Part shown: positions 26,842 through 35,998 of the stretch, in pieces | How positions within the stretch are numbered: the first letter of the stretch is position 1 | Layout: each line of letters begins with the position of its first letter | NCBI RefSeq assembly: GCF_018636735.1 | Contig: NZ_CP045200.1 | Span: 372,001 to 436,000 of the forward strand | Source: Erythrobacter sp. 3-20A1M | GTDB taxonomy: Bacteria; Pseudomonadota; Alphaproteobacteria; Sphingomonadales; Sphingomonadaceae | Direction: 5' to 3' | Length of the DNA: 64,000 nucleotides | Notes under the pieces: model-generated | The model's database searches: none | What the model was told of the DNA's origin: nothing | What the model saw: only the letters and a program-made list of their open reading frames with translations | Translations under genes and position numbers: made by a program

Positions 26842-27447
26842 TCAGACGGTCCGTCGAGCTTGGCGGACCTCCGACACGATCTCGACCGCTTCGCGCAAGA
26901 CATACAGCCCGATCGCCGCACCTACGATCAGGTCGAAATAGCCGATTCCGGTCGCGAGCACGGCCAGGCCGCTGGCGATGACCGCGGCATTCGCCACCAC
27001 GTCCGCCCGGGTGAATATCCACGCTGCGCGCAGATGCACCTCTCCCCGGCGATGCGTTGCCAGCAGACGCAGCACGATTACGTTCACCACCAGCGCAATC
27101 GAGGCGACCGCGATCATCCAGGGCCCCTCTGGCGCGGCCCCCGCAAAGAAGCGCCGCGCCACCTCCGCCAGCAGCCCTAGGCCAAGTGCGAACAGCGCGA
27201 TGCCGCTGCCCAATGCCGCATTAGCCTTGAAGCGGGACGATGCGCCGATCGCCACCAGCGCGATTGCGTAGACGGCAGCGTCCGAAAGCATGTCGAGCCC
27301 GTCGGCGATGAGCCCGGTCGACCCGGCGCGCAGGCCGCTCGCCAGTTCGACGACGAACATTACCGCGTTCAGCGCCAGCGCGATACGCAGCGCATGCTTC
27401 TGCGCAGCCGTTTCCAGCGCGGGGGGCTCGCATCCGCAATCGCTCAT
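26842..27447 (-). CDS. Short cation diffusion facilitator (CDF) transporter
   Basis: This 201-residue protein has six hydrophobic helices. The metal-site motif is GLIADGLDMLSDAAVYA in helix 2, with TRADVVANAAVIASG in helix 5. The C-terminal cytoplasmic domain of classical CDF exporters is missing, as in a known short subgroup. The N-terminus MSDCGCEPP supplies extra cysteines. Likely role is efflux of divalent metal such as Zn2+ or Co2+. I chose the ATG at 27447 because upstream residues are low-complexity and overlap the next gene. Confidence 0.8.
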   Translation of the reverse strand: MSDCGCEPPALETAAQKHALRIALALNAVMFVVELASGLRAGSTGLIADGLDMLSDAAVYAIALVAIGASSRFKANAALGSGIALFALGLGLLAEVARRFFAGAAPEGPWMIAVASIALVVNVIVLRLLATHRRGEVHLRAAWIFTRADVVANAAVIASGLAVLATGIGYFDLIVGAAIGLYVLREAVEIVSEVRQARRTV

Positions 27448-27505
27448 GCGTAAGGACCTTGCATTGCTGGCGGCGCGCCGCGGCCGAGGAGGAAGTGGGC
27501 GCGGA

Positions 27506-28162
27506 TCATAGCCGCCCGCCTTTCCAGACCACACGGCCGACCACCTCGACCTCGCTCAGATCTACCTCCAGCGCGGGATAGGCACGGTTCTCGCTCAGCA
27601 GAGTTATCCGCCCCTGCCCCGCCAGCGCCACCCGCTTGACCAGCAAGCTGTCGTCCATCCGCACGATATGGATCGCATCGCGCAGCGGGCGCGGGGTGCG
27701 ATCGACCAGAATTTCGTCGCCCTTGCGGAGCAGCGGCTCCATCGAATCGCCTTCCACCGTCAGCACCGACAGCATCCTGGGGTCGAAGCCATTGTCGCGC
27801 AGCCAGCGGGCGGAGAAGCCGAAATGGTCGAACGGTTTCTCGCCCTGCGCGAATTGGCCTGGTCCTGCCGACGCGGCGATCCCCAAACGCGGGATGGCGA
27901 CGAAGGATTTATCCGCCTTTCCGCCGCCCGCATAGGAATTTTCCTCCCGACCGCCCAGCTCGCTTTCCGCCACGCCAAAGAATTCGGCCAGCCGCCGCCG
28001 GTCGCCTTCCTCCAGCTTGCGGGGACTGCCCTTGCGCACGAACTGCTGCAGATAGCTGGGATTGCGCCCGATCATTTCCGATAGCGCGGCAAGGCTGGCG
28101 CGCTTTTCCTGCGCCAAGGCGAGCAGGCGCTCGCGCGGTTCGGATGATGGATCGGACGTCAT
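27506..28162 (-). CDS. S24-family LexA/CI-like repressor
   Basis: This 218-residue protein has an N-terminal helix-turn-helix (AALSEMIGRNPSYLQQFVRKG) and a C-terminal S24 peptidase domain. Ser140 lies in VEGDSMEP and Lys176 in DSLLVKRVAL. A plausible Ala-Gly cleavage site is at residues 99-100 (IAASAGPG). Such proteins cleave themselves when RecA is activated and derepress target genes. It is not LexA itself (different DNA-binding region). It diverges from a small-gene pair across a segment with a perfect TAGGA-N4-TCCTA palindrome, a likely operator. Similar genes are chromosomal, not prophage, in this order. Confidence 0.85.
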   Translation of the reverse strand: MTSDPSSEPRERLLALAQEKRASLAALSEMIGRNPSYLQQFVRKGSPRKLEEGDRRRLAEFFGVAESELGGREENSYAGGGKADKSFVAIPRLGIAASAGPGQFAQGEKPFDHFGFSARWLRDNGFDPRMLSVLTVEGDSMEPLLRKGDEILVDRTPRPLRDAIHIVRMDDSLLVKRVALAGQGRITLLSENRAYPALEVDLSEVEVVGRVVWKGGRL

Positions 28163-28183
28163 GATCGTCCACCCTCCCTATCA

Positions 28184-28213
28184 GTAGGAAAAATCCTAGA
28201 CAAGTAGGATTTC
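28184..28213. promoter_or_regulatory. Candidate operator for the S24 repressor
   Basis: A perfect inverted repeat TAGGA (28185-28189), AAAA, TCCTA (28194-28198) is followed by a third half-site GTAGGAT (28204-28210). It begins 22 bp upstream of the repressor start and 60 bp upstream of the divergent small gene. The position suits autoregulation and joint control of both genes. Confidence 0.55.
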
Positions 28214-28272
28214 GAGTGGAACGAATCAGAACAGAACAGGAACACAGATTCGCAGCCTTCGGAGATCCTTCC

Positions 28273-28458
28273 ATGCTGATACGCCGTATCGAGCGATTCC
28301 TCAGGGAATTCGACATGCCCGCGACCAAGTTCGGTCGCCTCGCCGCGCACGATCCGCGCTTCGTGCTCGACCTCAGGAACGGGCGCGAACCGCGCAGCGG
28401 CACCGTGTCCCGGATCGACCGGTTCATGACCGACTGGCGGAGCGCGCGCCATGCATGA
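28273..28458 (+). CDS. Small conserved basic protein, function unknown
   Basis: This 61-residue protein begins MLIRRIERFLREFDMPATKF and contains RLAAHDPRFVLDLRNGREPRS. The layout (helix, turn, helix, then SGTVSRIDRFM) resembles a minimal XRE-like helix-turn-helix fold, and I have seen such small proteins only in sphingomonads. The ATG at 28273 has GGAG about 10 bp upstream; a GTG at 28216 would add 19 residues. The stop overlaps the next gene by 8 bp. It may be regulated by the divergent S24 repressor. Confidence 0.65.
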   Translation: MLIRRIERFLREFDMPATKFGRLAAHDPRFVLDLRNGREPRSGTVSRIDRFMTDWRSARHA

Positions 28459-28804
28459 GGAACGCCCCCTCCCCCGCCGCCCGCGCGCCCGTCGTACCCC
28501 CGCCGACCGCCTGCGCGCCGCGCTTCTCGCCCTGGCCGATGGTCACGGGATCGTTCGCGCGCATCGAGAAACCCCTTGGGCCAGCATCACCTTCGCCGGG
28601 GCGCGGCACCGTGTGGTGTTGTGTTTCGAAGGCGCGGAAGCCATCGCGGCAGGCGAGCAATTCAGCGCCGACCTGCCCGAACACGAGTTCACGATCCCCG
28701 GCCAGCTGGTCGCCGATGCCACCGTTGTAGAGGTGGACCATGTGCTGCTGCCCCAGCCGCGCCTGACCGTGACCGCCGAGCTACTGCTGCTCGAAGATGT
28801 CTAG
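28451..28804 (+). CDS. Conserved hypothetical protein
   Basis: This 117-residue protein has an Arg/Pro-rich N-terminus (PLPRRPRARRTPADR), then an alpha/beta part with ITFAGARHRVVLCFEG and QLVADATVVEVDHVLLP. No catalytic motif, signal or membrane segment is seen, and I do not recognise a family. The start overlaps the preceding small gene by 8 bp, so the pair is translationally linked. Its end is 3 bp from the convergent dehydrogenase gene. Confidence 0.65.
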   Translation: MHEERPLPRRPRARRTPADRLRAALLALADGHGIVRAHRETPWASITFAGARHRVVLCFEGAEAIAAGEQFSADLPEHEFTIPGQLVADATVVEVDHVLLPQPRLTVTAELLLLEDV

Positions 28805-28807
28805 CCG

Positions 28808-29746
28808 CTAATACCCAAGCGACAGGTCGAAGCGCGGCTCGAGCGGTTCGCCCTTTACCCAGCGATGGCAGTTCTCGACAAAACGGGTCGCGGCGCGTTG
28901 AAACATCCTGGTCTGCGCGCGGCCCGACAGGTGCATGCTCAGATGCGCGCGCTCGACATCCCATAGCGGGTGATCGGCGGGCAGCGGCTCGGGCGTCATC
29001 ACGTCGAGAAACGCCCCGCCCAGCCGCTTTGCCTCCAGCGCGTCGATCAGCGCGGGCTGGTCGATCACGCTGCCGCGCGCGATGTTCACCAGGACGGCGG
29101 TGTCCTTCATCGCGGCGAGTTCGGGCGCGCCGATCATGCCCTCGGTCTCCGGTGTCGCGGGCACGGCGAGGACGATCCAGTCGAACGCGCCCAGCCGGTC
29201 GCGCCATTCGTCCGGCCCCAGCGCGTTTTCGCCGCCGGAGCGCCGGACGACCGTGACCTCCATCCCGAACGCCCGCAGCCGCGGTTCGATCAGCCGCCCG
29301 ATCGCGCCGTAGCCGAGCAGCAGGACCCGCCCGCCTTCCAGCTCCATCTTGCCCGGCGAATCGGACAGCCATTCGCGCGCGTCGCGCGCGCGGACCACGT
29401 CGTCATAGCCCTTCGCATGGACCAGCATCCCCATCACGACATATTCGGCGATGGTCACGGCGTTGATCCCCGCCCCGTTGGTGACGGTGACGCCGCGTGT
29501 CCGCAGCAGGTCGAGCGGCAGGAAATCGAGCCCCGCATAGATCGAGCTCAGCCATTCCAGTCGCTCCGCGCGCCGCACCGCCTCCAGCATGATCGCAGGC
29601 TCGTTATGATCGAACCAGCCGATCTGCGCCTCTGGTGCCAGCGCGTGCATTTCCTCGACCGAGGTGAACCAGCGCGGTTCTATCTCAGGGGGGAGCTGCG
29701 GCTCCACCAGCGGGCGCACGAGCGCGGACAGGACGGCGATGGTCAT
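28808..29746 (-). CDS. D-2-hydroxyacid dehydrogenase
   Basis: This 312-residue protein has the NAD-binding Rossmann motif GYGAIGRLIEPRLRAFG and the catalytic set of the D-isomer dehydrogenases: Arg in VNIARGSVID, Glu in LDVMTPEPLPADHPLW and His in LSMHLSG. It reduces or oxidises a 2-keto/2-hydroxy acid; the substrate is unknown. cysS lies 12 bp upstream on the same strand, but no functional link is evident. Confidence 0.9.
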   Translation of the reverse strand: MTIAVLSALVRPLVEPQLPPEIEPRWFTSVEEMHALAPEAQIGWFDHNEPAIMLEAVRRAERLEWLSSIYAGLDFLPLDLLRTRGVTVTNGAGINAVTIAEYVVMGMLVHAKGYDDVVRARDAREWLSDSPGKMELEGGRVLLLGYGAIGRLIEPRLRAFGMEVTVVRRSGGENALGPDEWRDRLGAFDWIVLAVPATPETEGMIGAPELAAMKDTAVLVNIARGSVIDQPALIDALEAKRLGGAFLDVMTPEPLPADHPLWDVERAHLSMHLSGRAQTRMFQRAATRFVENCHRWVKGEPLEPRFDLSLGY

Positions 29747-29758
29747 TTTCTTTACTGG

Positions 29759-31201
29759 TCAGCCCAGCTTCCATTCCCAGCCGAGCGGGTCACCGTCCAT
29801 AACCTCGACCCCCTTCGCGATCAGCTCGTCACGGATGGCGTCGGAGGCGGCGAAGTCCTTCTCCGCGCGCGCGGCCTTGCGGCGGGTGAGCGCGTCCTCG
29901 ATCTCGTCCTCGCTCAGTTGCGCATCCTTCGGCCGGATGCGCAGATCGGAGCGCGCAAGGTCGAGCAGGCCAAGGCCGAGCACGGCATCCATTTTCTCGA
30001 TCGCCGCGCGCTTGGCACCGGCATCGACTTTCTTCATCGCGAGCGCTTCCTCGAGAGCGGTCAGCGCGATCGGAGTATTGAGGTCGTCCGTCACCGCATC
30101 TTCGAACTTCGACAGCGCGGGTTCGAACTTCGGGTGCATTTCGTCGACCTTGTCGGCACCGTGCAATGGGGCCGCCAGCAGCACCATTCGCTTCAACCGC
30201 GTCAGCGCCGCGCCCAGTCCTTCCCAGGAGAATTCCAGCTCGCTGCGGTAGTGCGCCTGCAAGCACATCAGCCGGTAGGCGAGTGGGTGATAGCCCTTGT
30301 CGAGCAGCAGTTGCAGGCGCAGGAACTCTCCCGACGACTTGCTCATCTTGCCCGTCCGGTCGACGAGAAAGTTGTTGTGCATCCAGATGTTGGCACCCGA
30401 ATGTGAGGCCACATCGAGCCCGCCGCAGCCGCAATAGGCCTGGTTCTGCGCGATCTCGTTCGGGTGATGGATCTCGCGGTGGTCGATCCCGCCGGTATGG
30501 ATATCGAACGGGAAGCCGAGCAGCTTGCCGCCCATGACCGAGCATTCCAGATGCCATCCCGGCGCGCCGCGGCCCCAGGGCGAATCCCACTCCATCTGCC
30601 GCGTCTCGCCCGGCGGCGTGGTGCGCCAGATCGCGAAGTCGGCGGCATTGCGCTTGCCCTCGACCGCGTCGATCCGTCCTTCTCCCTCCTCCGTCACGGC
30701 CCGCGCCAGCTTGCCGTAATCCGCCACCGTCGACACATCGAAATAAAGACCGGAATCGAGCTGATAGCAGTGCTTGTCGGCGATACTTCGCGCGAAATCG
30801 AGCATCTCGCCGATATAGTCCGTCGCCACCGACCATTCCGCGGGCTGCCGGATATTGAGCGCTTTCACATCGGCCCAGAATGCTTCGGTAAAATGGCGCG
30901 CAATGTCCCAGATCGACTGCGCATTCGCCGCCGCCGCCTTCTCCAGCTTGTCCTCGCCCGCATCGGCATCGTCGGTCAGGTGGCCGACATCGGTGATATT
31001 GATGATGTGGGTGAGCTTGTACCCCTTCCAGCTCAGCGTGCGCCCCAGCACGTCGGCAAATACATAGGCGCGCATATTGCCGATATGCGGATAATTGTAG
31101 ACCGTCGGTCCGCAAGTATAGACCCGCGCCTCGCCCGGATGAACGGGCGTGAACGTCTCGATCTGGCGGGTCAGCGAGTTGAATAGGCGCAGGTCGCTCA
31201 T
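29759..31201 (-). CDS. cysS: Cysteine--tRNA ligase
   Basis: This 480-residue class I synthetase has YTCGPTVYNYPHIGNMRAYV (zinc Cys and HIGH-like motif), WHLECSVMGGKLLGFPFDIH (zinc ligands), the KMSKS loop (GKMSKSSGEF) and the anticodon-binding C-terminus. It charges tRNA-Cys. Length is normal for the family. Downstream on the same strand is the hydroxyacid dehydrogenase gene. Confidence 0.97.
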   Translation of the reverse strand: MSDLRLFNSLTRQIETFTPVHPGEARVYTCGPTVYNYPHIGNMRAYVFADVLGRTLSWKGYKLTHIINITDVGHLTDDADAGEDKLEKAAAANAQSIWDIARHFTEAFWADVKALNIRQPAEWSVATDYIGEMLDFARSIADKHCYQLDSGLYFDVSTVADYGKLARAVTEEGEGRIDAVEGKRNAADFAIWRTTPPGETRQMEWDSPWGRGAPGWHLECSVMGGKLLGFPFDIHTGGIDHREIHHPNEIAQNQAYCGCGGLDVASHSGANIWMHNNFLVDRTGKMSKSSGEFLRLQLLLDKGYHPLAYRLMCLQAHYRSELEFSWEGLGAALTRLKRMVLLAAPLHGADKVDEMHPKFEPALSKFEDAVTDDLNTPIALTALEEALAMKKVDAGAKRAAIEKMDAVLGLGLLDLARSDLRIRPKDAQLSEDEIEDALTRRKAARAEKDFAASDAIRDELIAKGVEVMDGDPLGWEWKLG

Positions 31202-31243
31202 GCGCGTGCGATGGAGCGCCGTTCGGTGCGGGTCAAGGCGGCT

Positions 31244-31690
31244 CTAGCGCGCCGCCTGCTCGCTGCAGAACGCCGGATTGTCCGCACCATCGCCGAACGC
31301 ACAGCCGCGCTTGATCTCGGCCCGGATCCGTTCGCACGAATTCTGGATATTGCACGGCGGTCGTGTCGCGGTGGAAATCTGGTTGCATTGCCCGGACAGC
31401 GCCTCCGCCTTCTCGCGACCGATCTCCGCAAGGCACGAGCCAGCGACCGGCTTCGCGTCCGCGTTGTTCAGCTCCCTGCTGGCGACGTTGTATTCTTCGG
31501 TAGTCGGCGAGGCGGTGGGTGCAGGCTCGGCGGTGTCACTCGACTCGAAGCTGGTCGTCGTCACCTCGGCGGGCGTGGCAAGTTCGGTAGGCTGGGCCAA
31601 AGGTTGCGCATCGCCCCGTTCCTGCGATCCACACGCCGCCAGACCCAGCGCCAGGGACGCAAAAGTGAACATCGGAACGGTACGGCGCAT
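31244..31690 (-). CDS. Putative lipoprotein, function unknown
   Basis: This 148-residue precursor has a lipobox (ALGLAACGSQ), a Thr/Pro/Ala-rich low-complexity linker and a C-terminal segment with five cysteines (SCLAEIGREKAEALSGQC; PPCNIQNSCERI; RGCAFGDG ... FCSEQ) that could form disulfides. It is predicted to be outer- or inner-membrane anchored. No known domain is recognised. The ATG at 31690 is followed by a classical basic N-region (MRRTV). Confidence 0.7.
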   Translation of the reverse strand: MRRTVPMFTFASLALGLAACGSQERGDAQPLAQPTELATPAEVTTTSFESSDTAEPAPTASPTTEEYNVASRELNNADAKPVAGSCLAEIGREKAEALSGQCNQISTATRPPCNIQNSCERIRAEIKRGCAFGDGADNPAFCSEQAAR

Positions 31691-31749
31691 GGGGGAACCT
31701 CCTTTTCGCGGTTAAGCGAGCATGTGCTTCAGGGGTTCCAGCTCAGGCG

Positions 31750-32409
31750 CTAAAACCCCTCGAACCGCACATGCTCATCCAGCGGCACGCGGCAGCGCTC
31801 GAAGGAATTCACCGCTGCGTCCGGATCGCGATAGCCGATGGCCAGACCGCAGAAGAGCATGTGCGTCTCGCGATCCACGCCCAGATGCTCCATGATCGGA
31901 CGGGCGAAATAGGCCATGTATTCCTGCGGGCAGCTGTCGAGCCCCTCGCCGCGCAGCAGCAGCATGATCGTCTGCAGCCACATGCCGACATCGGACCACT
32001 GCGCCTCCTTCATCAGGCGCGGGAAATAGCACAGCAGCAACGCGGGCGCGCCGAAGCTCTCGGTATTGCGCGCCATCGCCGCGGCGCGCCCCGCCTTGTC
32101 CTCGCGCGCGATGTCGAGCGATTCGAACATCGCCGCAGACAGCTCGTAGAGGCGCGTCCTGTAGCGCTCATCCCCCTTGGGCGCGTCCCAATCGTATTCG
32201 GGCGGCGCCATCTGCGCGGCGCGCAGTTTCTCGCGCAAAGCCTCCAGCGGCGCGCCGGTCAGCACCGTCGCTTCCCATGGTTGATAGTTGCACCCCGAGG
32301 GCGCCCAACGGGCGGTGTCTAGAACGCGATGAAGCACCTCGTACGGTACCGGCCTATCGAGAAACGCGCGGACGGAGCGGCGCGTGCGGACAGCGTCGGC
32401 AACGTTCAT
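31750..32409 (-). CDS. Nitroreductase family protein
   Basis: This 219-residue flavoprotein has the nitroreductase opening RTRRSVRAFLDRPV and the FMN-site segment ARWAPSGCNYQPWEATVL. GLDSCPQEYMA in the C-terminal half is also typical. It probably binds FMN and reduces nitro or quinone compounds with NAD(P)H; the natural substrate is unknown. The start overlaps the stop of a small membrane gene by 4 bp (ATGA). Confidence 0.85.
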   Translation of the reverse strand: MNVADAVRTRRSVRAFLDRPVPYEVLHRVLDTARWAPSGCNYQPWEATVLTGAPLEALREKLRAAQMAPPEYDWDAPKGDERYRTRLYELSAAMFESLDIAREDKAGRAAAMARNTESFGAPALLLCYFPRLMKEAQWSDVGMWLQTIMLLLRGEGLDSCPQEYMAYFARPIMEHLGVDRETHMLFCGLAIGYRDPDAAVNSFERCRVPLDEHVRFEGF

Positions 32410-32678
32410 CGAAAGATAGCCGCCAGAATGAAGGCGAGACCAAGACTCATACCCAACATGCTGACCCGTTTCAGTTTGTTTGCGGTCATATGTTTCGGGG
32501 GCGGATACGCCTCAAGTTGCCGTCTTTCCTCGAAATATTTTTCATCCGCTCCAGCCTTCAATTCAGAAAGCCGCTTCTGCCAGCCGACAACACCTTTCAC
32601 ATCTCTTTCGGGTCTTCGATACCCTGAGTAGGAAATCGCGACCAAGGCGACTCCAAACATCAGGAGCGACCAATCCAT
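32406..32678 (-). CDS. Small two-helix membrane protein, function unknown
   Basis: This 90-residue protein has a hydrophobic helix at each end (LLMFGVALVAISY; MLGMSLGLAFILAAIF). A charged central stretch with KYFEERRQLEAYPPPKH could be helical. I do not recognise a family. Codon use and base composition are visibly less GC-rich than the neighbours. The gene is squeezed between cobT (2 bp gap) and the nitroreductase gene (4 bp overlap), suggesting a late insertion into the run. Confidence 0.6.
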   Translation of the reverse strand: MDWSLLMFGVALVAISYSGYRRPERDVKGVVGWQKRLSELKAGADEKYFEERRQLEAYPPPKHMTANKLKRVSMLGMSLGLAFILAAIFR

Positions 32679-32680
32679 CG

Positions 32681-34507
32681 CTACCCCTCCACCTCGAACA
32701 AGTCCGCCAGCTGCTCGATGATCGTGCCGCCGAGCTGTTCGACGTCCATGATCGTCACCGCGCGCTTGTAATACCGCGTCACATCGTGACCAATGCCGAT
32801 GGCAACGAGCTGGACCGGGCTCTGCTTCTCAATCCAGTCGATCACGCGGCGCAGATGGCTTTCGAGATAGCCCGCACTGTTCACGCTGAGCGTCGAATCG
32901 TCCACCGGCGCGCCGTCGGAGATGACCATCATGATGCGCCGGTCCTCGGGCCGGGCGAGCAGGCGGGTGTGCGCCCATAACAGCGCCTCGCCGTCGATGT
33001 TCTCCTTCAGCAGCCCCTCGCGCATCATCAGGCCGAGATTGCGGTGCGCGCGGCGCCACGGCTCGTCCGCCTTCTTGTAGATGATGTGGCGCAGATCGTT
33101 CAGGCGGCCCGGCTGCGCCGGCTTGCCGTCGGCGAGCCATTTCTCGCGCGCCTGACCGCCCTTCCACGCACGGGTGGTGAAGCCAAGGATTTCCACCTTC
33201 ACCCCGCAACGTTCCAGCGTGCGGGCAAGGATATCCGCGCTGATCGCGGCGATCGAGATCGGGCGGCCGCGCATGGACCCCGAATTGTCGATCAGCAGGC
33301 TGACGACGGTGTCCTTGAACTCGGTATCGCGCTCGCGCTTGTAGCTGAGCGAATGGCCGGGGCTGATGACCACGCGGGCAAGGCGCGCGGCATCGAGCAG
33401 CCCCTCTTCCTGGTCGAAATCCCAGCTGCGGCTCTGCTGCGCCATCAGGCGGCGCTGGAGCCGGTTGGCGAGCCGCGTGACGATCGATTGCAGCCCGGTA
33501 AGCTGGCTGTCGAGATATTGCCGCAGCCGGTCGAGCTCGGCGGCGTCGCACAGTTCGGGTGCCTCGACCACCTCGTCGAAGGCGGTGGTATAGGCGCGGT
33601 AGTCGAAATTCTCGGGCTCGTCGGTCCACGGGCGGTTGGGGCGCACGGGCATCATGCCCTCCTCCCCATCGTCGCCCGGATCGCCTTCGGCCATCTCCTC
33701 TTCGCCGGAAAGCTCGCTCTCGCCGTCCTCGCTTTCGCCCTCCTCCCCGGCCTCGCCCGCCATTTCGGCGCTGTTAGGCTCGTTCCTGTCGCCGCCTTCG
33801 GCCTCGTCCTCGCCGTCGTCCTCGGGGGTTTCGCCCTCGTCTTCGTCGCCCCCCTCGCCGCCGTCGTCGGGCGCCTCCTCGGGCAGTGTCAGTTCGAGAT
33901 GGCGCAGCATGTCCAGTGCGAGCGACTGAAAGGCGGACTGGTCGGATAGCCGCTCGGCCAGCCCCTCGAAATCGCCGCCCGTCCGCGCCTCCACGAATTC
34001 ACGCACCATATCGACGCCGGCGCGGGCGCGCTCGGGAACCGGCTGACCGGTTAGCTCCTCGCGCAGCATCAGCGAGATGGCGGTCTGGAGCGGCACTTCG
34101 CTTTCGTTCTGCGCGCGCACGATCGGATCGCTGGCGACACGCAGCTCGGTCGCTGCGTCGAGGTTCGCGCCTATCCCACTGTAATTGTTCGTGCCGAGCG
34201 CCTCGTAACGAACCTGCTCGATAGCGTCGTAGACCGCGCGCGCGACCGGCTCGGACGGTGCGCCCCTGCCGTGCAACGCCTCGTTATGGTGGCGCTTTCT
34301 GAGCGCGAAGCTGTCGGCGAAGCCGCGCGCCTCCTGCACCTGTCCGGCGGGCAGGTTGCGCCCGGGCAGCGGCACGCGGAAATTGTTGCCGCTCGCCGCC
34401 GGGCTGTCCGCGCTCCACGCGACGTCGACCTCTCGCTCGCGCGACAGGGCGCGGGCGCCGCCGGTCAGGGCACGCTTGAAGCGGTCGAGAGGGGTTTCTT
34501 CGGACAA
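32681..34507 (-). CDS. cobT: Cobaltochelatase subunit CobT
   Basis: This 608-residue protein has an N-terminal helical domain, a very acidic linker (about residues 215-290, Glu/Asp/Gly-rich) and a C-terminal VWA domain with MIDAS motif [15 protein letters not shown]. The arrangement is that of CobT, which with the AAA+ subunit CobS and the large CobN inserts cobalt in aerobic B12 synthesis. No other cob gene is in the window. In sphingomonads CobS/CobT-like pairs occur even without complete pathways, so another chaperone role is possible. Confidence 0.85.
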   Translation of the reverse strand: MSEETPLDRFKRALTGGARALSREREVDVAWSADSPAASGNNFRVPLPGRNLPAGQVQEARGFADSFALRKRHHNEALHGRGAPSEPVARAVYDAIEQVRYEALGTNNYSGIGANLDAATELRVASDPIVRAQNESEVPLQTAISLMLREELTGQPVPERARAGVDMVREFVEARTGGDFEGLAERLSDQSAFQSLALDMLRHLELTLPEEAPDDGGEGGDEDEGETPEDDGEDEAEGGDRNEPNSAEMAGEAGEEGESEDGESELSGEEEMAEGDPGDDGEEGMMPVRPNRPWTDEPENFDYRAYTTAFDEVVEAPELCDAAELDRLRQYLDSQLTGLQSIVTRLANRLQRRLMAQQSRSWDFDQEEGLLDAARLARVVISPGHSLSYKRERDTEFKDTVVSLLIDNSGSMRGRPISIAAISADILARTLERCGVKVEILGFTTRAWKGGQAREKWLADGKPAQPGRLNDLRHIIYKKADEPWRRAHRNLGLMMREGLLKENIDGEALLWAHTRLLARPEDRRIMMVISDGAPVDDSTLSVNSAGYLESHLRRVIDWIEKQSPVQLVAIGIGHDVTRYYKRAVTIMDVEQLGGTIIEQLADLFEVEG

Positions 34508-34517
34508 TTCGTGCGGC

Positions 34518-35171
34518 TTACAGGATTGACTGGCCGGTCTTTTCCCAATCGGCCAGGAAGCCCTCGATCCCCTTGTCGGTCAGCACGTGCTTCACCAGGC
34601 CATGGATCACCTTGGGCGGCGCGGTCATCACGTCGGCGCCGATCAGCGCGCATTCCAGGACATGCGTCGCGTGGCGGATGCTGGCGGCGAGGATCTCGGT
34701 TTCATAGGCATAATTGTCGTAGATCGTGCGGATGTCGCGGATCAGTTCCAACCCGTTCGCCCCATTGTCGTCGTGACGGCCAAGGAACGGCGAGACGAAG
34801 GTCGCGCCGGCCTTTGCGGCGAGCAGCGCCTGGTTGGCGGAGAAGCACAGCGTGACGTTCACCATCGTGCCGTCCTCGGTCAGCGCCTTGCAGGTTTTCA
34901 GCCCGTCCATCGTCAGCGGCACCTTGATGCAGACATTGTCCGCGATCTTGCGCAGCTTTTCCGCCTCTTTCATCATGGTGGCGTGGTCGAGCGCGACCAC
35001 CTCCGCGCTGACGGGTCCATCCACCAGATCGCAGATCTCCTTCGTCACTTCCATGAAGTCGCGGCCCGACTTGGCGATCAGGCTGGGATTGGTGGTGACG
35101 CCGTCGAGCAGGCCGGTTTCGGCAAGCTCGCGAATCTCGGCGATTTCGGCGGTGTCGGCGAAGAATTTCAT
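34518..35171 (-). CDS. Transaldolase (fructose-6-phosphate aldolase-like, short form)
   Basis: This 217-residue TIM-barrel protein belongs to the short transaldolase / fructose-6-phosphate aldolase family. [13 protein letters not shown] and [13 protein letters not shown] are at the N-terminus and the Schiff-base lysine is in [25 protein letters not shown] and [12 protein letters not shown] follow. Short alphaproteobacterial members usually act as transaldolases in the pentose phosphate pathway. Which activity dominates cannot be settled from sequence. cobT starts 10 bp downstream. Confidence 0.9.
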   Translation of the reverse strand: MKFFADTAEIAEIRELAETGLLDGVTTNPSLIAKSGRDFMEVTKEICDLVDGPVSAEVVALDHATMMKEAEKLRKIADNVCIKVPLTMDGLKTCKALTEDGTMVNVTLCFSANQALLAAKAGATFVSPFLGRHDDNGANGLELIRDIRTIYDNYAYETEILAASIRHATHVLECALIGADVMTAPPKVIHGLVKHVLTDKGIEGFLADWEKTGQSIL

Positions 35172-35240
35172 GGGTAGCTGGGCTCCGGTTGATACGAGTC
35201 ACGCCCGCTCTAACCGAGCCGGCGCGCACCCGCCACCCCG

Positions 35241-35942
35241 CTAGAGCGCCTGCGCGCCGCCGAACACGGCAATGATCGCCGGGTTGCGCGTGGATGCGGG
35301 ATCGGCACGGATCGCGGCCTCTTCGCGCCCGATCTCGGTCCAGATCGCGTCGTTTACGCTGCCCGCCACGCGGTTGGCCACGCCAGCGACATCGACACCG
35401 GTGAGGCTCGACAGCGCCCGATCGACCAGCGGCTCGCGCGAGACGCGCATGGCCTGCGCCAGTTCGGGCACCATCGCCTCGATCAGCCCATTGCCGAGAT
35501 CGGCGCGCAGGAAGCTGGTCGCGGCGGTCGGGCCGCCGGTGATGAGATCGACTGCACCCCGAATGCCGATCACGCGCACCGCGTCGGTCACCACCGGCGC
35601 AGCCCGTGCGCTGGCGTCGAGCGCGAACTGGGCGAAGGCATCCTGCAGCCGTGCCTTGAACAGGGCGGAGGTCAGAATGCTCGCCAGAACGTTACCCCGC
35701 GCGCCAAGCAGGCGGTCAAGCCCAACGGTCGCCACTTGCTTGTCCCAGAATCCACCGGGCGCGGTAAGCCGGGCGAAGGCGCGGTCGCTCGACAGGAACA
35801 GCAACTCCCTGACCGCATCCGTCAGCCCGTAGCGTCCGAAGGGGCTTGTCGCGCAACCGGCCAGTAGCAGCCCGCCGGTGGCCGTCATCGCGCCGCCCAT
35901 GAAAGCGCGGCGTTGCGTGGCCTTGGTCAGAAGTCCGGTCAT
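35241..35942 (-). CDS. DUF4197 lipoprotein
   Basis: This 233-residue precursor has a lipobox (GGLLLAGCATSP) and the DUF4197 core (YGLTDAVRELLFLSSDRAF to NDAIWTEIGREEAAIRADP). The family is periplasmic and of unknown function. I chose the ATG at 35942 because of its GGAG site at 10 bp; a longer in-frame start at 35972 would shift the signal peptide away from the N-terminus. It diverges from priA with only 56 bp between starts. Confidence 0.8.
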   Translation of the reverse strand: MTGLLTKATQRRAFMGGAMTATGGLLLAGCATSPFGRYGLTDAVRELLFLSSDRAFARLTAPGGFWDKQVATVGLDRLLGARGNVLASILTSALFKARLQDAFAQFALDASARAAPVVTDAVRVIGIRGAVDLITGGPTAATSFLRADLGNGLIEAMVPELAQAMRVSREPLVDRALSSLTGVDVAGVANRVAGSVNDAIWTEIGREEAAIRADPASTRNPAIIAVFGGAQAL

Positions 35943-35998
35943 TATGCTCGCTCCGCTTCTTGTCTCACCCACCCTGCGGCCCTCATATTGACGGGCGA

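Noticed and set aside
31750-32409. BluB (dimethylbenzimidazole synthase) because of the nearby cobT
   Set aside because: The sequence opens with RTRRSVRAFLDRPV and lacks the BluB-specific N-terminal pattern; a general nitroreductase fits better.
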